Source: Magicicada septendecula (lineage: Eukaryota; Arthropoda; Insecta; Hemiptera; Cicadidae). Taken from it: 64,000 nucleotides of DNA. A program made the translations under genes and the position numbers. Under the pieces are notes generated by a model. That model did not search any database. It was given only the letters and a program-made list of their open reading frames with translations, and was not told where the DNA came from. Positions 22,491 through 33,990 of this stretch are shown here, piece after piece. Position 1 is the first letter of the stretch. Every line of letters starts with the position of its first letter. Location: positions 402,209,469 to 402,273,468 of the forward strand of contig CM068371.1 in the NCBI GenBank assembly GCA_034769895.1, given 5' to 3'.

Positions 22491-22635
22491 AGTTTGGTGG
22501 TATTGTGACGGCGGTCCTGAGCTGGCCGGTGCGTCAGAGCAGGAGCGTTAAGTGCCTAATGGCCTTATGGTGTTGGGATCTCTCCTGAGAAGTCCAGTAA
22601 GGTCAGATGGTACGATCATCATCATTGGACCCAGG
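22491..22635 (+). other. Exon-like conserved block in element C
   Basis: GCATGTTTCAG precedes and CCAGGGTAAGT ends it, as in elements B and F. The bases match B closely (CGGCGG-CCTGAGCTGGCC, CGTCAGAGCAGG). The frame that is open in B meets a stop late in this block. Confidence 0.5.
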
Positions 22636-22721
22636 GTAAGTGATTGTATTTCTTTTATATTAACACTACAGGGGGTTGTGGCACCACATCTGGGCTGATC
22701 CCTTTAGAACGTGTGAATGGG

Positions 22722-22771
22722 TCAATGAAAGTTTTTATGCTTCAGCATAAAACCTTTCATTGAGGGGGTTT
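22722..22771 (+). promoter_or_regulatory. Hairpin and polypurine tract of element C
   Basis: TCAATGAAAGTTTTTATGC pairs with GCATAAAACCTTTCATTGA around TTCA. GAGGGGG follows and then the LTR at 22772. Relative to B, both arms changed together (GAGA/TCTC to GAAA/TTTC). Confidence 0.75.
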
Positions 22772-24036
22772 TGTAACAGTACGAAAGCCTGATGTCAGAT
22801 TTATGGTACGAGAGGTATTGAATTATTGTATTTCACTGTATTTTACATTCATGTGTATGGATGGTACAATTTTCCCTATGTTTGACGAAAACGACGCAGT
22901 TGCATCTGTGCAGACGATTCCAAGGCCAAAGGCGGACGTGCGAAACAGAACACTTTCAATGGTTGCATGAGTTAATACAGACTCTAAATACGTTTATTTC
23001 ATTGGTTAACAATGCAAGGCGTCATTAACAATAAGAATGACGTAACGAAAATACGCATAAACCAGGGCGTTTCCTTGCCTAGAGACAAAGAACAATGACG
23101 TCGACACACACACACACACACACACACACGTACGTGGAAGTGTGCATTGTATCACCCCCAGTCTTCACAATACCGCCTAAGCGGTAACACGTTACAAATA
23201 TTTGCCGGCAAGTAATGCTAGCCAAGTGTGCTTAAACAACCAAAATGTAATTAAAAAGTAACTATAAGTTCAAAAATGAATTAGCATCAGTGCATCACAG
23301 TTTAAAATTAATAAATTAGAGTCAGTGCAACAGAAAAGAATTCAAATGTAACCAGTAAATCTCGGCTGAGCAACCATGTAAAACCATCTACTAGAACTTC
23401 CAAGTCTACAGTCAGGAAAGTCAAACTTATCATATAATCCATTTGAGCTCAAAATTAACCATCCAGTAAACAAAAAATGTATCTAATACTTTCATAATGA
23501 GCGAGTGAGAGTGCGAAAGAAAGCGTGTCTGATATACTGCCGGCAGCCAAGCTGAGGCGTTGGTTTGCGTTTAATACCAATATAAGTTAAATAGAAGCAT
23601 TTTATTAAACTAGCAGCTGCAAAAATAACCAAGAGATGTGTAGTTTGATCAAAAAATTAAATAGAATTTGAATATCATGCTTAATGAAGAAATGTAAGGA
23701 ACGACCGCCATTTTGTTTTGGTCACTATGAGATGACCAATGTCTAATAATTACGATTCATGTGTACAAATGGAAAATAATAAAAACTAAATTGATTTCAA
23801 TACATATAGATGTTGGTACTTTTATTTCAAGGCCCAACTCAGTCTCTATTCACGCTTAATTCGAAACTCTGGACCCACAGTAAACAAATACGCTTAGATA
23901 AACAGGTACAGCATAATTATGGTAAGTACGATATTTATGGTATGGCTATCATACATAAATAAATTAACAAAAATAAGCAAGAAAAGTGTAGGAGCACAAT
24001 TGTCACCCAGAACAGTGACTAATGTGTATAAGTACA
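22772..24036 (+). repeat. 3' LTR of element C
   Basis: 1265 bp copy of 12007-13246, with a longer (CA)n run near 23105-23130 and a 16-base difference near 23984. It ends AGTACA before the AGTT target duplication. Confidence 0.9.
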
Positions 24037-25629
24037 AGTTGGTCCTCCTCTCCTCATTGGATCGTCTCTCGCCTGGCTGCATCTGTAACATTTCTGTCTG
24101 CGTGCATAATTTTCACGCCTACATCTGGAACATGTCCAATCCTCTTGGTTGTTGGAATTATTTATCCGTGTCCCTCCATATCCGCTGGGATTAACTCTAT
24201 TGTTATTATATTCATAATTATTATTATTCGGTGGTTGGGGTCGCCTTCCCACTTCTCTATCTCGAATACTCTGTAAGACGTCTCAAATTCTTTCCAATTC
24301 ATTCATATCGTTTATCTCTTTAGTCATTAATGTTATTTGAACTTCACGCGGCAGATGTTTACTCACGTGTCTTACAAATGATTTAAACGGTACCGGTGGC
24401 TCTAAATACTTGGCCTCATTATACAATTTTTTGACATATATGGTGATATTATTGTTTTGGTTCCCTACAAAATTACCTGTTCCCATTATACGGCTACGTA
24501 AAATCTCTTGGTCGCCCTCCGCCCAATATTTCCCCTTAAACGCCCTCTCAAATTCGTCATAACAGCCCCATTCTACACGATGCGCTTCTGCCCATATAGT
24601 GGAACTCCCTTTAAAACATTTAACAATTGTTTAATGCTGCACTTCTCACCTACTGTTGCTAAACCGATGATATTCTCTGGTTTGATTAATAAATCGCATC
24701 GGGTGTACCGCCCTGTTCTCACAACTAAATGCCTCTAATTCTATTTCATTATGTAAGTCGCGGGTGATTACTACCCTTTCTGTTACCCCGGTTAGTTTTT
24801 TATTAATCTCCCCCGTAATTCATCTTTCACACTGCTTAAATTACCTTCAATTGAAGTACACTTATCATATATGTCACTGTTAGTTTGAACATTGAAATCA
24901 TTTATTTCTTTAATTTGATTACGTATAATACTTATCTCATTGTTAGTATTAATTTCATGTTCTGAAATAGCTTTATCAATTGTTTCGATATTCTTTGTCA
25001 TATTTGTTACATTAGATTCACATTTCTCTATTTGATTTTGTAAAATCTCCATCTTAATGTCTATTTGCTTGTTAATTTCAAAGTTTGTTGTAGTTTCTAT
25101 TTGCTTATCAACTGCCTCTAAACATCTATTCTCTATTTCTTTACTTTGCATTACAATTTGATTTTGAACTGTCTCAACTATTGTTTCGTCTACTTTACTT
25201 ATTTTGTTTTTTAAACTGTTTATTTGAGTATCAAACTTCTCACTGACTACTTCTATTATTTGTTCTTTCATATTCTCACAACGTTCATGAATTTCATTCA
25301 TTTGTTTATTAAAATTAAAATTTTGTTGTTTAATTTCATCTTTTACTTCATCAAATTTGGTATTGAAATTACTGTTTATTTTCTTAATTTCGTTTTTTTT
25401 GTTCATCAAACTTCTCATCAAATTTATTTAACAGTAACTGTATCATGGCAGTTGTCTCATCTGTTTTCTTTTCAGACCGAGTTGAGATGGGTGTTACTTG
25501 TATTGTATTTAACTCAACAGATTCGGTGCCACTAGACTCGCCGATTTGACTAATTGGTGTTGAATGAACTCCCATCCCACTCGTAAACGTTTTGTCAGTT
25601 ACGCTGACATCTACTTTTTTATCTGCCAT
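24037..25629 (-). pseudogene. gag: Gypsy gag with RanBP2-type zinc finger, frameshifted
   Basis: The start is most likely MADKKVDV at 25629. The N-terminus carries G-V-H-S-T-P and T-P-I-S-T motifs shared with element B's protein. A shift in an A8 run near 25398 joins it to a long coiled coil (25421 to 24792). Further breaks lie near 24792 and 24590. A capsid-like stretch (WAEAHRVEWG, YDEFERAFKGKYW) ends in frame with 24486-24283 (FKSFVRHVSKHLPREVQ). The last piece (24252 on) is Asn-rich, then a zinc finger at 24138-24079: W-x-C-x2-C-x3-N-x6-C-x2-C. Without element C, the frame continues through the target site to a stop near 11904. Gag would form the particle and bind RNA through the finger. 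No CCHC knuckle is seen. Confidence 0.75.
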
Positions 25630-25862
25630 CTCGAAATTTTGTATATATCTTTTCAAAATATTACTATATATAACATATACTTATTACACAGACTTACTAT
25701 CAGAAAGATATTCTATTTCATTATGTTTTACCACTACCACATATGGTTACAAAATAACCTTATTATTTATGTAGGCCTATATTAATTACATACCCATTCT
25801 CAACAACCATCCTGTTTCTTCATGCAGGTCTGTTTTTATATAAAATTTATTTATATAAATGT

Positions 25863-25880
25863 CCAGCTGTAAGGGCGCCA
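25863..25880 (-). other. Primer binding site of the Gypsy element
   Basis: On the minus strand TGGCGCCCTTACAGCTGGAC starts two bases inside the LTR edge. The first eight bases fit a lysine-type tRNA end; the rest does not match the usual lysine site. Confidence 0.6.
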
Positions 25881-25882
25881 TT

Positions 25883-27023
25883 TGTTAACTTACACGTTTT
25901 TTTACTTACCTTTTATATTTTTTGTTAACATTTTTACACTGTTTACACTTCGTTAGTTCGGGTAGTCGCCATGTTGTTGTTACCAACATAAAAATTTTAC
26001 CTACGGGCCAGGATTCTATAAACGAGCGAAGAAACACAGTGGTTGTAGAGAAATAATAGACTTTGATTGCATTAGATAAAACTTGTGTTTATTAATGATC
26101 TGAATTTTTCATATTTTAATAACAAAATGGAATCATTGTTTCCACAAATCCAAGATGGCTGCTGTACATTTTCTCTACATAAGCCTTTATGCATGATACA
26201 TTTACACAATATATATTTTGACTTCGAATTACTCTTGTTACATGTTGAAGTGAATACAGACAATTACTGCCGTTTTAATAATTCAAATTATTAAAGTTAT
26301 GTCAATCACATAACGTAAACCAATGCTTTGTGATTTATAGGTACCTGTACACACTCACGCATACCCCCACACATACTATTTTCAACGGTACATTTTCTGT
26401 ATTAATTGAGCTCAAACATTAATAAGGGTTTGTAGTTTAAATTGTGTGAAAACGTCTACTTTCCTGCTTTGCTGTATCGAAGATCGAGTCAGGCATCACT
26501 CATGTTTACGCTGTTACTCTGCCGAACTATTAAATTTTTTCTTTTCAACTGCACTCACTGTCTCTACTTTACATTTTATACTTTTAGTTCTCAAAACAGG
26601 TTTAAATTCACATTTTTGGTCACATCGCTGGCCAGCAATTTAGGTAACGTGCAGTTCGCACGAAAGATGGTAGTCGACTGAGAATGACAGTATGGCGCTC
26701 ATTTCTGAGGTGGAAAGGGTTGTCGCGTCATCAATTCTATTGTTCTCGGTGATGACGTCTTAGTTTTTCAAGGCGCAGCAATTGCGTACGGCATTCTTTA
26801 ATTGACATTTTCATAGGATCGGCTGGTTGTTTTGGCAGAATCGCTACCGTTCTGCACGTACGCCGTTGACCTTGACGCAAACCCTGCATTGCTTACTGCA
26901 TCGCTTCACACTTTAGAAAACTTTACCCTCACACATACTGATTTTTTAATTTACAATAAAATTTATACCTGTTATTTACCCAAAATCCCTATACGTACCG
27001 GATTGTAGGATTGTACCGTTACA
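25883..27023 (-). repeat. 5' LTR of the Gypsy element
   Basis: 1141 bp, starting TGTTAACTTACA and ending TGTACCGTTACA on the plus strand. It is colinear with the split left LTR at 7226-10395. A minus-strand splice-donor sequence AGGTAAGT lies at 25904-25911, near the U5 end. CAATAAAATTTATA near 26955 could include the polyadenylation signal in one orientation. Confidence 0.8.
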
Positions 27024-27363
27024 ACTGTTAATTTTATTGACAACATGTTTTTCCTTGTCTTAACTCATTTGTTTAACAGTGTAAAATCATGTCCATACTG
27101 AACCTTTTCTCATAAATGGTATTGCTTTGGATGTTTATTAATTGCTATTTTTTAATATTTTTATTAACTCTGATATCTTTGTTCAGAGGAGCAAAGATTG
27201 TTTTCTGAAATATTATGTGGTGTTCCCTAGCTTCTATTACTGTGGATAGTAGTAATTGTAACATCATATATATGATGCCTTTTTCATTATTGTTATCTTT
27301 CTGCATCTATAAACAAGTTAAATTATTGTATTAAACTGTCTTTCTTATGTAGACCAGTATAGT
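27024..27363. other. Spacer between two LTR copies; no feature recognised
   Basis: About 340 AT-rich bases, unlike the flanking LTRs. Probably host DNA caught between two insertions. Confidence 0.4.
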
Positions 27364-27571
27364 TTCATAGGATCGGCCGGTTGTTTTGGCAGAATCGCTA
27401 CCGTTCTGCACGTACGCCGTTGACCTTGATGCAAACCCTGCATTGCTTACTGCGTCGCTTCACACTTTAGAAAACTTTACCCTCACACATACTAATTTTT
27501 TAATTTACAATAAAATTTATACCTGTTATTTACCCAAAATCCCTATACGTACCGGATTGTACTGTTACAAG

Positions 27572-27619
27572 ACCCCCTCAATGAGAGGTTTTATGATGAC
27601 GCATAAAAACTCTCATTGA
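27572..27619 (-). promoter_or_regulatory. Hairpin and polypurine tract of element F
   Basis: On the plus strand CCCCCTCAATGAGAGG opens the structure and CTCTCATTGA closes it, with ATAAAA-type inner pairing around GATGACGC. It abuts the LTR end at 27569 exactly as in B and C. Confidence 0.7.
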
Positions 27620-27703
27620 CACATTCATACTTCCTAAAGGGATCAGCTAGGATATGTCCCCAGAACCCCCTGGTTTATATATAAAAGAATATTGATAACT
27701 TAC

Positions 27704-27851
27704 CCCTTGGTCCAGTGATTGTGACAGCACCTGCATGACCTTACTGGACTTCTCTTTCGAGATCCCAACACCGCAAGGCCAGTCAGGCACTTAACGCTCC
27801 TGCTCTGACACGCTGGCCAGCTCAGGACCGCCGCCACAGCATCACCAAACT
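27704..27851 (-). other. Exon-like conserved block in element F
   Basis: On the minus strand GATGTTTCAG precedes and CCAAGGGGTAAGT ends the 148-base block. The frame F-G-D-A-V-A-A, LSWPA, QSRSVKCL is open throughout. Confidence 0.5.
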
Positions 27852-28589
27852 CTGAAACATCAAATTAAAAAAATCAAATAGTGGCCTTGTCTAATACCAT
27901 ATCCCTAACTGATGTTTCCCCTTAGCTGCGTACTGGTTTACGTTAATAAGCATTGGTTTTTTCCTTAACACCTAACACATGTAATACATATATGAACGCA
28001 AGAATTACTATATAGATGTACCCTTCTCTTATTTCACTCCAAAATATTTATGAAAATTTTGATTCCAATCGATAATATTTAACTCTTTTCCATTTCACAA
28101 GAAGAAATATAATCTTTACCCTACTGCAATAATATTTAAAACAATTAATTAAGTTTAAGAGACTAAACAAAATAACTCCTTAATATAACATACATTATAC
28201 ATATTATATTATACATTATATATTATTATACATTAACATACATTATATATGTATTTCGTACATAGAACAAAACAAAGTTCACTACTTCAGAACAATCTAT
28301 CTATTTAAAATTTATTAATCATCTTTTATGATCCTAACACTTTAATACAAAAATCATAATTATCTTTTATGATCAACATCATCAACATTATATATTTAAT
28401 ATTCATTAAAACGTACCCATCTAGTAACCTCCTTCCACACACACTATGGCCCCCCCTGGACTGTAGCGCCCAGTTGCTTCCACAAGGACTGAAGTTTTGG
28501 AGGAATTTTGGCATTTCCTGTCCTTGCTTCGGCCTTACATTTTAAACTCTAGACATAATAATGCCTGACTACATAGTTATAACCTTAAG

Positions 28590-29660
28590 ATGGGTCTATC
28601 ACCCTTTTTACTGTTCCTACGCGAACAAGGTGATAGCTGCTGTTCCATAGTTCCAGGGATTTCCCCTCTTGTCCCCCCGTTATTTTCAATTTTCACCAAT
28701 TTCAAGGGCAACCAACCATGGTCAGTTTTACAATTTCTGCCCATAGCTGGTTGTCGTCCAAAACCACGATTAGTGCTGGTAAAACAGTAATCGCCCGAAA
28801 AGGCGGGGAAATCTTCTCTCATTAGCATGTTTACACTTCGTCATTTTTTAATACACTGTACGATAGCAATTAACATATAATATAAAATTATATAAAGTAG
28901 TTGTACAGTGTATATTACGCCTAGTTTAGGCCTCCGATGATGGTAACGTACTTTGACGTTACTCATCAACACTTCCCGCTATCTACAGTGACACATGCCG
29001 CCACTGCAATAGCCTACTTATATCTAAACTTATGTCCTTCTACATTTGCTATTACTACATTCCACAATTGATTTTCTCTTCTATTAACACCAAACAACCC
29101 CCCAAAATCACCCCTTAATCTTGCATAATAACAAGTTCTTTCTATTTTCATAAAAATTTTCATATAGACACTTTTTGCAAGTTCCAGCTTTCACTTCTCA
29201 CTAATACCTTTTTTATAACAAGATAATAAGTACAACAATGGATCATCTTACAAGTCTACATTACATTAATTACATTTCTGTTTTCTGAAGGAAAACAACT
29301 CCTTGAAGAGTTAACTATATAAGTTACAAAATTTTTGTCATTTTATTTCACAATTCATAAAAATAAAACTATTGTTGATCGTGGAAAAATACTGCCACTA
29401 TCTAAGTTTCTCCCCCACTTTTTTTTTGACTCTACCTTACCTTTCCACGAAACTAGGGGTCCCCCTCCCCGTTCTTGTAAGCAAAGAATTTCTACTGACA
29501 CCGATTTGTGGAGTAAGACCATCGTTGCTTTCACCCCCTTGTTGAGGCTACCGCCAACCATGGTCCGCCTCCAGATTGCCAAAATCCACGATCAGAGGTG
29601 GTGAGTCTGTGATCGCCCGAAAATGGGGGAGAGTCCTTTCTGGAAACATATAAATCAAAT
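28590..29660 (-). repeat. Two diverged copies of a GC-rich block in F/D interior
   Basis: 28590-28850 and 29420-29660 share, in order on the minus strand, TTTTCGGGCGAT, ATCGTGG-TTTTGG and GACCATGGTTGG. The second also encodes, in one frame, a hydrophobic segment (IVLVIVGVLTMFVI, near 29700). No gene is assigned. The blocks may be decayed parts of the ancestral internal region. Confidence 0.4.
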
Positions 29661-29789
29661 TAAATTTCATCCATACATTGATATCAATGACAAACATTGT
29701 TAAAACTCCTACGATGACCAATACAATTTCAAATTTGTTGCATTGTGTGTCCCTACTATCTCCCTTGTCTCTCTGTTCTTCAACAAACA

Positions 29790-30166
29790 AACAAACTGAA
29801 AAAAATTGCCCACAAATTCAAAAAAGCAGGATACAGAATCGCTTACAAAACTACTAACAAAACAGAACACACACTATCAAAAGCATGCCCAAAGCACAAA
29901 ACAAATTCGATCTACCTGGTGTATACAAGCTAAATTGCTCAAATTGCAATAAATTCTACATAGGCCAGACAGGACGTAGCTTCAAACAGAGATACATTGA
30001 ACACACAAAAGCACTCCACACCACTACAGAATCTACCTTTGCAAACCACCTCATTGAAGCAAACCACATATATAAAAACATGAACATTCTACACGTACAC
30101 ACAAAAGGCCGAAAACTAGACACTCTAGGACAATTATAAATATACAAACACACAAAAACAAATAAA
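29790..30166 (+). pseudogene. Penelope-like GIY-YIG endonuclease remnant
   Basis: Two frames (29745-29933 and 29885-30139) join by a shift near 29880-29930. The domain has GVYKL then C-x2-C, followed by FYIGQTGRSFKQRY, the second GIY-YIG motif with its usual arginine, and then an F-x-N-H-L stretch. In Penelope-like retroelements this endonuclease nicks the target for reverse transcription. A stop at 30138 replaces what looks like a glutamate codon before IYKHTKTN, after which the minisatellite element interrupts the frame. Confidence 0.8.
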
Positions 30167-33100
30167 TATCGGTATGGAGAACCATACATGACTTCCATGT
30201 TCTAAGATTTATATTTAAAATCATATTCGAAATGAAATATTTCCATAGAAACTACGTTTTTCTACTTATTGCTTCAGCATTAACCACAGTACTGTGGTCA
30301 CTAATGTATACCACCTCACGTTTTCGCACTCGATTTTCACCGATGATGGCAGTCGATAGCACTGCCGAAAAGTCTGGCTTTGCAGAAAACATTGGACTAC
30401 GGCTAAAGAGCCCGGGAAGCAGTTTTAACAAAAAACTACTTCTTTGTTGCCGATAACGTAGTACACGTATAAAAAATTCTCCCCTCCCCGTTCAACTATA
30501 ATTTTTAGTAATAGAAAATTACCCCCACCCTGTTCACCTAACCTCTTCATTTATAGATATTTCATCTACGTTTCTACAGTGGATTATTATGAGCTTCTTA
30601 TCAGGATACTTTATTTATAAAAATTAAGTACTTTACTCTTGTTAAATCATAAAATGTTTCTGGTAAACTACCCCTTTCTCTTAACCGATCTTCTCCAAAA
30701 TCAATAGACCTTCAGTCCTCTACAATTCAGGGATGCATGCAAAAAAATATTTGATTCTGTTTGAATGTGAGGCAGTTATCGTTCGTCATGGAAACATTTC
30801 TCTTGTTACAACTTAAAATGTTGCAGGTAAACTACCCCTTTCCCTTAACCGATCTTCACCAAAATCAACAAACCTTGAGTTCTCTAGAAATCAGGCAAGT
30901 GTGCAAAAACTTATTTGATTCTCTTTGAATTTACGGCAGTTATCGTTCGTCATATAAACAATTACCCATGTTAAAACATAAAACATGAGATTTATAAAAC
31001 ATATCTAAGATTTATATTTAAAATCATTTTTGAAATAAAATATTTTCATAGAACCTACTAACGCTGGGGAAATCTGAGGAGCCAATCAGAGTTGGGCCTA
31101 CCTGTCACTCTGCTGAATTTGGTGGAAAGCCCTGTCACTGTCGTCAAAGTATCAGCCTTGACAGGGTCCTCTTTTTCTGCAAAATGGGAGAGGAGGCTTG
31201 AGATGGAGTGAGTGACATGGTCCCCACCTCAATGAAGAACCCATTGTTTTATAAAAATATATTTAAATTTTGAAAACTGAAAATTCTTTTCTTGTAAATA
31301 TTTATATTTTATAATCAAAATGACTTTATTTTTGTTACCTGGCAACAAAATTATTTTATTTTCAACAATTACCATTGTTTCAAAAAGTTTAAATAAATTT
31401 TCAAGTACTTTACTCTTGTTAAAACGTAAAAGGTTGGAGGTAAACTACCCCTTCCCCTTAACCGATCTTCACCAAAATCTAAAGACCTTGAGACCTCTAC
31501 AATTCAGGGACGTATGCAAAAACTTATTTGCTTTTGTTTGAATTTACGGCTGTTATCGTTTGCCATAGAAAATACGCTTGATAAAAAAACGTTTCAGGTA
31601 AACTACCCCTTCCCCTCAACTGATCTTCACCAAAAACAATAGGTCTTGAGTACTCCACAAATCAGGGCTGTATGCAGAAAATTATTTGATTCTGTTTGAA
31701 TCTGCGGCAGTTATCGTTCGTCATGGAAACATTTCTCTTGTTACAACATAAAATGTTGCAGGTAAACTACCCCTTTCCCTTAACTGATCTTCACCAAAAT
31801 CAATAGACCTTGAGCTCTCTGCAACTCAGGAAAGGGTGCAAAAAATTATTTGATTCTCATTGAATTTTCGGCAGTTATCGTTCGTCATAAAAAAAATTAC
31901 CCTTTTTAAAACATAAAACGTTGCTGACAAACTACCCCTTCCCTTAACCGATCTTCAACAAAATCAACAGACCTTGAGTTCTCTTTAGTTCAAAAAGGTA
32001 TGCAAAAACCTAGTTGATTCTGTTTGAATTTACGGCAGTTATCGTTCATCATATAAAAAATTACCCTTGTTAAAACATAAAATGTTGCTGGGAAACTATC
32101 CCTTTACCTTAACCGATCTTCACCAACACCAATAGGTACTGAGAACTCTACAATACAGGGCTGTATGCAAAACATCATTTGATTCTGTTTGAATTTGCGG
32201 CTGTTATCGTTTGTCATAGAAAACACCCTTGATAAAACATAAAACGTTGCTGGTAAACTACCCTATTCCATTAACCGATCTTCACCAATAACAATAGGTC
32301 TTGAGAACTCTACAATTCAGGGCTGTATGCAAAACATTAGTTGATTCTCTTTGAATTTACGGCAGTTATCGTTCGTCACAGAAAAAATACCCTTGTTAAA
32401 ACATAAAACGTTGCAGGTAAACTACCCCTTTCCCTTAACCGATCTTCAACAAAATCAACAGACCTTGAGTTCTGTATAATTCAAAAAGGTATGCAGAAGA
32501 GTAGTTGATTCTGTTTTAATGTACGGCAGTTATCGTTTGTAAAAAAAAAAATTACCCTTGATAAAACTTAAAATGTTGCTGGTAAACAACCCTATTCCCT
32601 TAACCGATCTTCACCAAAACCAACAGGTCTTGAGAACTCTACATTTCAGGGCTGTATGCAAAATATTATATGATTCTGTTTGAATTTGCGGCTGTTATCG
32701 TTTGTCATATAAAATACCCTTGATAAAACAAAAAACGTGTCTGGTAAACTACCCCTTTCCCTTAACCGATCTTCACCAAAAACAATAGGTCTTTAGTACT
32801 CAATAAAACAGAGCTGTATTCAAAAATGTATTTGATTCTGTTTGAATTTGCGGCTCTTATCGTTTGCCATAGAAAAGCCATAGAAAATACCCTTTTAAAA
32901 CATAAAACGTTTAAAACATTGCCGGTAAACTACCCCTTTTCCTTAACCGATCTTCACCAACACCAATAGGTATTGAGAACTCTACAATACAGGGCTGTAT
33001 GCAAAACATCATTTGATTCTGTTTGATTTTGCGGCTGTTATCGTTTACCATAGAAAAAAATTACCCTTGATAAAAAAACCGGTGCAAGTAAACTACCCCT

Positions 33101-33856
33101 TTCCCTTAACCGATCTTCACCAAAAATGATAGGTCTTGAGAACTCTGCAATTCAGGGCTGTATGCAAAATATTATATGATTTTGTTTGAATTTGCGGCTG
33201 TTATCGTTTGCCATACAAAATACCCTTGATAAAACAAAAAACGTGGCAGGTAAACTACCCCTTTCCCTTAAACGATCTTCACCAAAAACAATACGTCTTT
33301 AGTACTCAAGAAATTAGAGCTGTATGCAAAAACTTATTTGATTATGTTTGAATTTGCGGCTGTTATCGTTTCCCATAGAAAATACCCTTGTTAAAACATA
33401 AAACGTTGCAGGTAAACTACCCCTTTCCCTTAACTGATCTTTACCAAAATTAACAGATCTTGAGAACTCTACAATTCAGGGCTGTATGCGAAACATTATT
33501 TGATTCTGTTTGAATTTGTGGCTGTTATCGTTTGCCAAACAAACAAAATTACCCTTGATAAAAAAAAACTGTTGCAGGTAAACTACCCCTTTCCCTCAAC
33601 CGATCTTCACCAAAAACAATAGGTCGCGAGTACTCTACAAATCAGGGCTGTATGCAAAAAATTATTTGATTCTGTTTGAATTTGCGGCTGTTATCGTTTG
33701 CCATAGAAAAAAATCTACAGACACACACACAGACACTTTTCGAAAAATGACTTTTTTTCATGTTTTGAGTGTAGTACAATCATATTCTGCAATAATCTCG
33801 AACACGATTTTTTTTGCCATCACCATACTTCCATTTCCTTAAGGAACATGGAAGTA
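30167..33856. mobile_element. Minisatellite-bearing insertion with inverted ends
   Basis: It separates two in-frame parts of the Penelope coding region. Near its left end are a palindrome (GTATGGAGAACCATAC, 30173-30188) and ACTTCCATGTTC. At the right end ACTTCCAT and ATGGAAGT form a hairpin around TTCCTTAAGGAAC, and GAACATGGAAGT is the inverted copy of the left word. Most of the 3.7 kb is tandem repeat. Short inverted subterminal repeats, a terminal hairpin and a central minisatellite fit a Helentron/DINE-like non-autonomous element. A TIR DNA element is the alternative. Confidence 0.5.
30630..33720. repeat. Tandem array of about 16 units of about 160 bp
   Basis: Each unit contains GTAAACTACCCCTT, CTTAACCGATCTTCACC, AGGTCTTGAG, CAGGGCTGTATGC and GCGGCTGTTATCGTTTG-like words. 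The first two units (30630-30990) are separated from the rest (from about 31400) by 400 bases that start with a copy of the left flank (TCTAAGATTTATATTTAAAA at 30203 and about 31007). Units differ by 5-15% by eye. No spacer-repeat pattern is present, so it is not a CRISPR array. Confidence 0.85.
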
Positions 33857-33990
33857 AAAACGACATCCTAAACGAACAGACACAATTCAAATCGCACGCA
33901 TTATTCGAACACATCTAACCACACACACAGCTTCGATCTTTCAAAAACTATCCCGTCGCCAACAACAAGACGGACAGCGCTACCTATGGC

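Larger units (their letters stand above)
12007..24036 (+). mobile_element. LTR retroelement C, split by element B
   Basis: LTRs at 12007-13246 and 22772-24036 both start TGTAACAGTACG and end TACA. Flanking AGTT at 12003-12006 and 24037-24040 is a perfect 4 bp target duplication. The inside holds a primer binding site, a broken DDGG reading frame, a pol-derived block, the exon-like module and the hairpin with polypurine tract. Element B is inserted at 14290-20549. Removing B leaves about 5.8 kb. No enzyme genes are seen, so it is probably non-autonomous. The LTRs differ by about 20 substitutions plus a 16 bp indel by eye, roughly 1.5-2%, older than B. Confidence 0.9.
7226..27023 (-). mobile_element. 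Gypsy-type LTR retrotransposon, nested and broken
   Basis: The right (5') LTR is 25883-27023. The left (3') LTR is 7226-10395, less the Tigger insert, and is cut short. In between, reading leftwards, are a primer binding site, gag (25629 to 24037, continuing at 12006 to about 11904) and the start of pol (11873 to about 11022). Element C is inserted in the gag end at 12007-24036. The rest of RT, RNase H and integrase, and the 3' interior, are missing and replaced by a plus-strand LTR fragment. Flanks are GCTG (7222-7225) and ACTG (27024-27027), possibly one target duplication with a mismatch. This is the only copy in the window with enzyme genes, and so the best model for the partner of elements A-E. 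Confidence 0.75.
27364..29785 (-). mobile_element. Element F: 3' end of a minus-strand LTR element
   Basis: 27364-27569 repeats the last 206 bases of the Gypsy LTR (compare 26813-27023). The hairpin with polypurine tract (27572-27619) and the exon-like block (27704-27851) follow. Then come words shared with B near 18900-19000 (AACCAGTACGC, GGATATGGTATT) and AT-rich interior with two related GC-rich blocks. Its 5' end is not recognised. It may be the 3' half of element D, but D's LTR end differs, so it is listed separately. Confidence 0.6.

Noticed and set aside
30630-33720. CRISPR-like regular repeats
   Set aside because: Units are contiguous 160 bp tandem copies without unique spacers, in an animal genome.
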